From positions 682,001 to 746,000 of the forward strand of contig JAAROD010000049.1 of NCBI GenBank assembly GCA_012274445.1: a stretch of 64,000 nucleotides of DNA. Reading direction: 5' to 3'. Below the pieces are notes generated by a model. That model did no database searches and was not told the origin of the DNA. It saw only the letters and a program-made list of their open reading frames with translations. This document shows positions 56,272 to 64,000 of the stretch, in pieces. The translations under genes and the position numbers were made by a program. This stretch comes from Sclerotiophoma versabilis (taxonomy: Eukaryota; Ascomycota; Dothideomycetes; Pleosporales; Didymellaceae). Positions within the stretch are counted from its first letter, which is position 1; each line of letters starts with the position of its first letter.

Positions 56272-57395
56272 TCACATCTTACTAGCCTGCCTCAATACAT
56301 CCTTTGTCAACACCTCTCCCTTCTTCCTAACCTCACTCAACCTCCCCATCTTCAGCAACCGCCCAATCATCTCCTCATCCCCAAAATGGCTGTTATGCTC
56401 AAACTCCGGCTCCTCCCCGTACGCAACCCTCGCCGCATCAACCAAAATCCTCGCTGTCATACCAAACACCCTAAACGTTGTCAAATCATCCAATGCGCTC
56501 GGTTCTGGCCTCGGGTCATCACCTTCAGGTAGACCGCTCCCATGCTCTGATGATGTGGCTGGGGACTGTGAGTTTGCTGCGTTTCTCTGCATCTCTCGAG
56601 AGGATGGCAGAGGCTTGGGGATGTAGAAGTTGTGCATGCGCCATCGACTTTCGTGCCAGTCTGTCCAGCTCCCCCTGTACCATTTCTCGGGCTTGCCGTT
56701 CTTCTGAACGGGCGCCGGGCCCGGGCCAGACCATTCCTTGCGTAGGAAAGTGTGGAAGGGTGCAGTGAAGACGGCGGCTACTTCTTTAGGGTCGAGGCGG
56801 GGGATCAAGCGGTCTTCGACTTCGCTGTGCGTGGCGCCAGACGACTCTGTGTTGCTGTCTGAGGAGGTAGAAGTCGGTGCCAGGTATGCTACGCAGGGCC
56901 GTACACCAAGCTCCGTTTTTGCGAGGTTCGCTGGTAGCTCGCAAAGATGTTCCACTTTGAAGCCCTTCAGCTTGGCGTCGTCCATGGGCAGTCCAATTTC
57001 CTCATATGCCTCTCTCCGAGCAGTGTCCCATGGTGTTTCTTCCAATGAATCTGCCTTCCCTCCAGGAAGAGCAGCTTGGCCGGCATAGTTTCTCAACGAA
57101 GCGCTTCGCATTGTGAGTACGACCTTGAGATTGCCATGGCGGTCGGGGAAAAGAACGATCAAAACGGCAGCGCGCCGGCTCAAAGGGCAGTTATAGTAAT
57201 TTGTCGGCGGTGGAGTGTATGCGCGCAACCGGGCCAGTGCTTGCTGGGGGACTTATTAGCAGACGAAGCTTCGTTGTTACAGTAATTTTGATGCTGCATT
57301 GGCCAGCTACAAAAGATTGAACGTACAACTGAGGTCGGAGAGAGCGCCATAGTCGCAAAGGCTCTGCTTTGCGCGAGCCATGCTGTCGGCCTCAT
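56272..57395 (-). CDS. PCD1: Nudix hydrolase, PCD1-like coenzyme A pyrophosphatase
   Basis: Nudix enzyme of the NUDT7/PCD1 type, which splits CoA or oxidised CoA disulfide into 4'-phosphopantetheine and 3',5'-ADP. Exons 57395-57327 and 57243-56272 (83-nt intron) give 346 aa. The Nudix box spans Gly84-Leu108 with consensus GX5EX7REUXEEXGU (the end reads ARREAYEEIGL). Upstream, TMRSASLRNYAGQAALPGGK matches the CoA-pyrophosphatase (UPF0035) signature region. The C-terminal tripeptide is Ser-Lys-Met, a PTS1-like peroxisomal signal, fitting peroxisomal Pcd1 of yeast. The first ATG (57395) starts MRPTAWLAQSRAFATM, which resembles a mitochondrial presequence; a second in-frame ATG at 57350 would remove it. 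Dual location is therefore possible. Family call strong. Confidence 0.9.
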
Positions 57396-58110
57396 GAGAT
57401 AGATACTCGGCGGTTGAGGCTCTCGAGGGCAGCCGCGCGAGGGGTTCCGAGGTAATCGATAAGCGAGCTGTGACGTCGACGCTTCGGAACTCGACTCCTG
57501 AGACTCGCTGTAAAAACGTCACCTGATAATGTTGGTAAAAAGTTAACGTGTGGTGTTCGTCTCGACAAGCACCTCGCATAGCGTGGGTAGAAATGATGCT
57601 GATCTACAAGTTTCGTCATGGTAAGGGTTTGCACAGAGAGATTGTCAGAACGGAAACGTTTCAGTAAATATCATGCAATTGAACCGCATCTCTATATGAA
57701 AGAAAATTCATGATCGTTATCGTAGACATGCGTGACCATGGGAAGCGTATTCCATCGCGCGGGCATGCCTCGATCAAACGTAGAACATCCTCGGAGAACA
57801 TGAAAGCCCATGAGAGGTAGCTAAGAAACAGTAGATTGCAGAGAAAAACATCCCAGCCAACTGACGTCTCTATCATCTGCAAGAAACATTCTTTTGGGGA
57901 AATCATTTCGCATATGAAAAGGACAAACGCCAAGATGCCGCGATGGGTAGACGACTGCTCGTCCTACTAATCGCTTTTGTGCCGAATCAACAAAGCACGC
58001 CTGATCTCGCAGGCGCACCCGAATTAATCACCACCGCGTCTATGCCAGCTACGCCACTATATTTATAGGGGGTATGGAGAAACGGTGATTGGAACGCAAG
58101 GAACAGCTGC
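57396..58110. other. Intergenic, no gene recognised
   Basis: 715 bp with the Nudix promoter and eIF4A 3' flank, both minus strand. Open frames here lack motifs. Confidence 0.45.
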
Positions 58111-58546
58111 TTAGATGAGGTCTGTAAAATACATTAGCGTGGGTTATCTCTGCGCTTGGGCTGCGGAACTTACCAGCCACGTTCATGGGCATCTCCTCGA
58201 TCTGTGTGCTGTAGAACTGCTCAATCTCGCGCATCATGCGGACATCGTCAGCGGTGACGAAGTTGATGGCAACACCCTTACGTCCGAAACGACCACCACG
58301 ACCGATGCGGTGGATGTAGTTCTCGCGGTTGGCGGGGAGGTCGTAGTTGATGACGAGGGAAACCTGCTGAACGTCGATACCACGGGCGAGGAGGTCAGTG
58401 GCGATGAGGACACGGGAAGATCCGGAACGGAACTCCTTCATGATAACATCACGCTGGGCCTGGTCCATGTCACCGTGCATGGCGGAGACGGTGAAGTCAC
58501 GGGCAGTGAGCTTGTCGGTGAGCCAGTCGACCTTCCTGCGGGTGTT

Positions 58547-58585
<39 letters not shown>

Positions 58586-59527
58586 CAAGTCGGAGAGAGT
58601 GTCGAGCTTCCAGTCCTCCTTCTCAACGGCAATGTAGAACTGCTTGATACCTTCGAGGGTAAGCTCGTCCTTCTTGACGAGGATACGGACGGGGTCGCGC
58701 ATGAACTTGGTGGTGACCTCAAGGACGTCCTGGGGCATGGTGGCGGACAGGAGAACGACCTGAGTGGACTGGGGCAGAAGCTGGAAGATGTCGTAGATCT
58801 GCTCGGTGAAACCACGGGACAGCATCTCGTCGGCCTCGTCAAGGACGAACATCTTCATGTGGTCGGTCTTAAGGACACGGCGCTGGATCATGTCCTGGAC
58901 ACGGCCGGGAGTACCGACAACGACCTGGGGGCCGTCCTGGAGGGCCTTCATGTCGTCACGGACGGAGGTACCACCAATGCAGGCGTGGCACGAGATGTCC
59001 ATGAAGTCACCGATGGCGATGACGACCTTCTGGATCTGCTGGGCCAGCTCGCGGGTGGGGGCGAGGATGAGAGCCTGGCAGGCCTTGACGGAGGAGTCGA
59101 TCTTCTGGAGGGTGGAGATCGAGAAAGTAGCGGTTTTACCCGTACCGGACTGAGCCTGCGCAATGACATCGTGGCCTGCGAGCGTTAGTCGCTGGTGTTT
59201 TGCGTTTTGCTGTTCCGGGCAAACTCACCCTTGATGACGGGCATGATGGCACGCTGCTGGATAGCAGAAGGGCGCTCGAAACCGTAGGCGTAGACACCAC
59301 GGAGGAGCTCAGCCTTCAGGTTCATGTTGTCGAAAGAGTCGGTGGTCTCATCGTAGTTGGACTCGATCTGGCCTGCGAAGCATGTCAGTTTGCGCTCTTG
59401 CGGTCACTGTGTTGACCTGCGCTGCAGCTGAGAGCGCCGTCCGCTCATCGCGGTGGTTGCGGCAGGCAGCGCAGATATTTCAGAGGCACTCACCCTCAGG
59501 CACGTCCTCAAGACCCTTGTCAGCCAT
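58111..59527 (-). CDS. TIF1: Translation initiation factor eIF4A, DEAD-box RNA helicase
   Basis: ATP-dependent RNA helicase of the eIF4F complex that unwinds mRNA leaders during ribosome scanning. Exons 59527-59494, 59372-59229, 59175-58174 and 58121-58111 give 396 aa. The last exon has only 11 nt and encodes the final DLI and the stop, a position conserved in many fungal eIF4A genes. The Q-motif region is YGFERPSAIQQRAIMP, Walker A is AQSGTGKT at 67-74, DEAD is at 172-175, SAT in LLSATMP follows, and the helicase C part has HRIGRGGRFGRKG. The end EEMPMNVADLI is the eIF4A hallmark, distinguishing it from FAL1/eIF4A3. Strong codon bias leaves a long antisense open frame (58115-59188), which is not a gene. 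Confidence 0.98.
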
Positions 59528-59908
59528 GATTGCGGTTTGATGCGTAAAAGACTACTGGCGCTGCCTGTAGTCGGGAAAAAGCTGGTTGTGTTGGAGTAGC
59601 AGAGGGACCGTAAGGTAGCCGCTGCCGTTGATATGTGTTGTATTTAAAAAAGTTGTTTGGTGGGTGAGGGCAGAAGACGGGCGGCGGGGCAAAAAAGACT
59701 TTGTAGAAAACCCAAAAGTGCGCTAACTCGCCCGCGCTAAGGATTTTGCTCTGGGGCGACCTCCAACACTCCCAGGTTTCGCCTTTCACGTCCGTGGGTT
59801 GGTCTGTGACTCCTTGCCACTCTGCTTTTGCCTGAATCTGTCTGTGTGCAACACGATAAGCCACCCGGCTCGGTTTCCATAAAGTATTGTTCTTGTCATC
59901 CTTTGACC
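59528..59908. promoter_or_regulatory. Bidirectional promoter, eIF4A / F-box-JmjC
   Basis: 381 bp between the start codons of two head-to-head genes. The eIF4A side (59.53-59.75 kb) contains an A/T run near its start and should hold its strong promoter. No specific factor site named. Confidence 0.45.
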
Positions 59909-61806
59909 ATGGCGCCCGGCATTCTACAGGACCCCGGCTTTGCCTCTGCCGAATCACAGCCCGCCAAAAAGAGGAAACTCACAGTTCCAGTGCATGTTCA
60001 GCAGGACGACGAAGAAGTGGCAACTGCTGTGCCCTCACATCCACTAGGCATCAAGCCTGCTGGAAATGCGTACACAGCAACCGAAAACATCAAGTCGAGA
60101 TGCGGATCTTTTGCCAGGCTGCCTGATGAGCTGCTGAACCACATTCTTGAGTCATTCGATGCTGACGCTCTCATACGACTGGGAAGCACCTGTCGAGCGT
60201 TGTATGCTTTCACTCGATTGGATGAGTTGTGGAGGGCCTTGTTTGTAGGGTGAGTGGTACGATTGCTTTGACTATTGCTTCCCCCGTCATCATTTCCAGT
60301 CACCCCCAAACGAAAGAGTTGGGACCCCCACAATCAGGCCTTTTACCAAGGGTACAGTGTGGTGCTGTGACTCATCTCAACACCTTTGCAACGAGACCAG
60401 AAGAGCAGTTCCAAGGGTTTGCAAGATCTGAATGTCGAGCAGCACCTTCCGACCCAGTACCATATTTTGTTTCTAGTGCTTCAACTGTGCGGTTCTGGGA
60501 AGACGATAATGTTCTGCCTATCGACTAAATTAGTTCATCAGATTTCCCCATCAATACAATGTCCTGATTCCAGCGAACGCATTTTCCAATCATTTGTCAG
60601 GCAAACACTAACAATTCTAGATCTTCTCCTGAAAACTTCACATGGCGAGGGACATGGCGAGCAACCTACCTCAACACCCTGCCTGAGAATACTACAAACA
60701 TCCCCTGTCACAATCTCTTCTCAGATGTCCTTTACCGCCCCTTCCAATGTGCCCACACCTCCATCAAACCCTACGTCACCAACATCCCACCAGCCAACGC
60801 CATCGCTCGCCTCCCTGACCTGACGCCTGAAGAGTACTCTGCCGAATGGACCGACAAACCCTTCATCCTCACCGAACCCGTCAAGTCTTGGCCTGTGTAC
60901 GGAAAATGGACGTCCCAATATCTACTGGACAAGTTCCCTGACACGAAGTTCACTGCCGAGGCGGTAGACTGGCCCATGTCAACCTACATAACCTACATAA
61001 ACAACAACACAGACGAATCGCCTCTGTACCTTTTCGACCGGGCCTTTGCGCCCAAAACACACATCGACACCAGCCTGCCCCCGCACCACCCAGATGCTGC
61101 GTACTGGACACCTGAATGCTTTGGGCCAGACCTGTTCAGCGTTCTGGGCGACCAGAGACCGGATTGCCGGTGGATGATCCTGGGGCCTGGGCGTAGCGGG
61201 TCGACATTCCACAAGGACCCCAACGCGACGAGTGCGTGGAACGCGGTACTCACGGGGTCGAAATACTGGCTCATGTTCCCGTCCGGGCCCAACCACGCAC
61301 CCCCACCCGGCATCATCGTGTCGGACGACCAGAGCGAAATCACTGCCCCACTATCCATTGCAGAATATCTGCTTACATTCCATGAGCTCGCGCGCGAGAC
61401 TCCCGGCGCGAAAGAGGGCATTTGTCATGCGGGCGAGGTCCTGCACGTACCCAGTGGATGGTTCCACCTGGTGCTGAACCTGGACGAATCGCTTGCTTTG
61501 ACGCAGAATTTCGTGCCGAGGACGAGGCTGGCCGATGTGCTTGGTTTCCTGCGCGACCAGAGGGATCAAGTCAGCGGGTTCAAGGACGACGTAGCGGATA
61601 GTGCGTATGAGCTGTTTGTCGAGAGGCTCGGCGAGCAGCATCCTAACGTACTGGCCGAAGGCCTGGAGAAGTTGGAGAAGAGGGGGAAGCAGGGACGGGG
61701 GAAGTGGGAAGAGTTGACCAAGGGCGGTGATGCGGATGGAGAGGGTGGTGGAGGGGGGTTCAGCTTTGGGTTCGCGGGGGACGATAGTGATGCCGATATC
61801 CCGTGA
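59909..61806 (+). CDS. F-box and JmjC domain protein
   Basis: Fe(II)/2-oxoglutarate-dependent JmjC oxygenase fused to an F-box, a fungal relative of the JMJD6-like group, whose members hydroxylate or demethylate proteins. Exons 59909-60249 and 60621-61806 give 508 aa. A basic nuclear-like stretch AKKRKL lies near residue 20. The F-box is at 68-113 (FARLPDELLNHILESFDADA onward), followed after the intron by ENFTWRGTWRATYL. The JmjC core has its iron ligands His311, Asp313 (STFHKDPN) and His396 (PSGWFHLVLN), with the 2OG-side GSKYWLMFPSG. The C-terminal 60 residues are Gly/Lys/Glu-rich and disordered. The 371-nt intron is far longer than all others in the window except part of tubulin. Catalytic residues are intact, so it is probably active. 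Substrate unknown. Confidence 0.92.
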
Positions 61807-62112
61807 GAGAATATACTGATGGTAGGTGTGTATGGTAGCCATGAAGCTTGTGGACATGTCGTTATGAAAGAGCCAATTGTGAACGTGAATCGTAATATTA
61901 ATGATCTACCGATCAGCCAAGTCCCACCCAATGTTTCTACCCTCGCTTACTGGTAGTGTTCTTGAAAAGACTCCAGCAAGTCCCGTGGACTCCAATTCCG
62001 CGGCAACGAGTTTCTCTCGCGAAGTATCAACCCTTGCAGTCCCGTCTCCACGGCTATCTCCCAGTTGCCTTCCCATACCATAGCGGTCTGAAGAATCACT
62101 TGAAGTATTACT
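61807..62112. other. Convergent 3' intergenic region
   Basis: 306 bp between two converging genes. Presumably both 3' UTRs and poly(A) sites. No further gene. Confidence 0.5.
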
Positions 62113-63718
62113 CTACGATACAGCAGCCTTCCGCTCATCCTCCTCTTTTCTCATGTCCTCTATGAACTTCTCCCAAGTCTCAATAGTGCCCTGGAAGAAG
62201 TTGACATGCGCGTCTGCCAAATCACCCAAAGTGTCTTTGAACTCGACAGCCTTGATCCTTTCGAAGTCAGCCACTTCCTTGACAGTATGCTCATCGAAGG
62301 CCTCGGTAGCCTTCTTGCTGTTCTCCACCTCGCCTGTTAGGCGCTCAATCTCAACCTCGAGTTTTCGCACGCGCTGGCGCCGCGCTTGGTCGTGGTCAAT
62401 GCCGCGGAAGTCTTCCACCTTGCTGCGTAAGAAGCCCGAGGCGCCCATACCGGCGCCGTGCTGGGAAGCGAGAGAGTCGCGGTCAGCGGCGGATTTGGCC
62501 AGATATTCTGAGAGGGCTTCGAAGTCGAGTTGCTTTCCTTCGCGCGTGCGTAGCAGGTTTCGGAGGGCGAGGATGTAAGCGTCCATGTCGCGCAGGGAGG
62601 TGAGGTAGTTTTGGTCTGTGTGCTCTTTGATGGACTTGAAACCCTGTGATGTGGTTGTCACGGAGGCGGCGAAGGACGTCAGCGTGCTCTCGACGGCGGG
62701 TTCGAGGGTTGTCAGCTTCTGGCATTGTGTTGCGAGGTCTGCGTAGTCCTGCTCGAGGTCGGCTTGTCGCCTGGCTACACGGACAGTGACCTTCTCGACG
62801 TTGTTCAGGTCTTCGGTGAGCTTGGTCGCTCGCTCGCTGACTTCGATGAAGCGCTTGTCCGGCTTGTGGACTTTGGTGAAAGTGTTGACGAAGCTCTCCG
62901 CGATGGCGTCCACGATGCCGCCGCCGCCGGCAGGCTCCGAGCCACTTGCAGCTCTAGAAGACCTCCCCTTCATGTGCTGGTTCCAGTCCGGGCTTTCAAG
63001 GAAGGTAATCAGGAGCATGGCTCTTCGCAGCACTGGGTGCAGGGATAGTCGCTTCAGGAAGCGGTGCAGCGAGTGCGCGCGCCGTTGGGTGAAGTCCGGA
63101 CCGAAGCGGTCTCCACGGACGTACTCCATCTTGTGCTTGTCGGGCAGCGGCGGAACGGCGCATTGCGGATACTCCTTTGTGAGCTGTTTCCAGAGGAAGA
63201 CGAAGTCGGTGAAGCGGCGGCGGACAGAGAAGTCGGGCTTCTGGAAGGACTGGTAGTCGGACTACGGGCGTGTGAGCATTGCGGTGGCTGTGGAGAGGCG
63301 CAGTGCCAAGTGCAGCGCTCTCACGTACCTTTGTCGAGACCAGATAGGAGACATAGGCGTTCTGGGTGCCTGCCAGCTCCTTCTGCGGGTTGCCGACGAA
63401 TGTCTCTAGGCGGCCTTCGCTGAAGTCCTCCGCCATTGCGCCGACGTCGAGGGCAGACGGGGTATCTTGAAGTGCGTGAGGATCGTGTGCGACGTCTGAC
63501 CAATCGTCCGAGTGTTCAGAGGCGCTGTCTGCCCAGATAACCTCCAAGGTCGCCGGGTCCAGGGTTGAGCTTGGGGTTGGTGGAGTTGAGGCTGGTGCCG
63601 GCGCCGGGGCCGGTGACGTCTGGCAGTCGCTGTCGCTGTCGCGCTTAGCGGGGCGCGACCCTTGCGCCGACTGGTATAAGCGCTCGTGTTTCGCAGACTC
63701 GTCTCGGTCGCATCTCAT
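62113..63718 (-). CDS. SNX4: Sorting nexin SNX4/ATG24
   Basis: PX-BAR sorting nexin that recycles proteins from endosomes to the Golgi and is needed for selective autophagy in fungi. Exons 63718-63329 and 63261-62113 (67-nt intron) give 512 aa. The first 90 residues are acidic and disordered, with DSASEHSDDWSDVAHDPHAL, typical of fungal SNX4. The PX domain spans about 105-222, with the phosphoinositide-binding arginines in VRRRFTDFVFLWKQL at 143-157 and a Pro-rich loop VPPLPDKHKM. The rest, about 240-510, is a helical BAR domain (EDLNNVEKVTVRVARRQADL, VEIERLTGEVENSKKATEAF). 63718 is the first ATG of the frame, but a shorter start cannot be excluded because the N-terminus is poorly conserved. 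SNX4 rather than another PX-BAR protein is judged from overall sequence resemblance. Confidence 0.92.
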
Positions 63719-64000
63719 GTTGAGCGTGCACGAAGGACCGCCAGAGGCAAAGTTTGATCATGCAAGCGTGTTATGAGCGTCTACAGGGAGCTTTGACCGC
63801 CGTGGACCAGTGGCGGTCGATATGTACAGTGAATAAGAGTCGTGCCTGCCCAATCATACAATGCCTCCGACGCTCCCAGCACGCAGAAACACACAGAAGA
63901 CCGTCGATACCGTTGCCGTACTGTTTCCAAGAATCCCTTGTCCACCAAAAGTAAACAAAATGGTATATAACACGACTACAAGCCTCCAATAACCTCAGGG
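63719..64000. other. Upstream flank of SNX4 at window edge
   Basis: 282 bp, probably the SNX4 promoter and the start of the next intergenic region. No motif-bearing frame. Confidence 0.4.

Noticed and set aside
58115..59188. A 357-codon + strand open frame
   Set aside because: It is exactly antisense to the eIF4A exon. The strong codon bias of eIF4A avoids codons whose complements are stops; the translated protein is low-complexity Asp/Gly/Leu/Val without a domain.

Overview
The window looks like nuclear DNA of a filamentous ascomycete, most likely a dothideomycete of the Pleosporales. The evidence is the short GT-AG introns (mostly 47-60 nt, often with a CTAAC-like branch site), the gene density of about one per 2.5 kb on both strands, and fungus-specific families: class IV chitin synthase, SKT5-type Sel1 protein, ErdS, CYP53, questin-oxidase-like, fungal EF-hand MscS, and an Alt a 7/YCP4-like flavodoxin protein. 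I saw no operons, CRISPR arrays, rRNA or convincing tRNA genes.

Layout. 1-1836 is empty. 1.8-3.9 kb holds head-to-head EAF6 (-) and TFIIS (+). An SLC6-type transporter (-) fills 5.1-7.2 kb, and a small inverted repeat lies at 7.77-8.06 kb. 9.0-11.8 kb has a GRF zinc-finger protein (-) and a GT34 glycosyltransferase (+). 13.1-21.0 kb runs on the + strand: MscS channel, alpha-tubulin, questin-oxidase-like protein. 22.1-28.0 kb has ergosteryl-aspartate synthase and a CYP53 P450. 28.2-33.5 kb has a Cys-rich F-box-like protein (-), OST2 (-), TMEM14 (+) and an ARO8-like aminotransferase (-). 34.8-42.3 kb is a divergent pair, a chitin synthase activator (SKT5 type, -) and a class IV chitin synthase (+). 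43.9-49.8 kb has a WD-repeat protein (+), the flavodoxin-like quinone reductase (-) and an F-box protein (-). 49.9-53.8 kb is gene-poor, with possible gene remains. 53.8-63.7 kb has pectin lyase (+), an ORF with a PCNA-binding motif (+), a Nudix CoA pyrophosphatase (-), eIF4A (-), an F-box/JmjC protein (+) and SNX4/ATG24 (-).

Most genes are housekeeping and functionally unrelated to their neighbours. The main functional link is the divergent SKT5-like/class IV chitin synthase pair: in yeast the SKT5 product activates the class IV enzyme.

The most striking signal is in the flavodoxin-like gene (46160-47111). Its 204-codon frame ends in TGA followed by CTAG, the classic leaky readthrough context. 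The same frame then stays open for 94 codons and ends in a CaaX prenylation box (CDIM), next to an extra Cys. Yeast YCP4 carries a comparable lipid-anchored tail constitutively, so this gene may make a soluble form and a membrane-anchored form by regulated stop-codon readthrough. A second dual-targeting candidate is the Nudix gene, with a mitochondrial-like N-terminus, an internal ATG and a C-terminal SKM peroxisomal signal.
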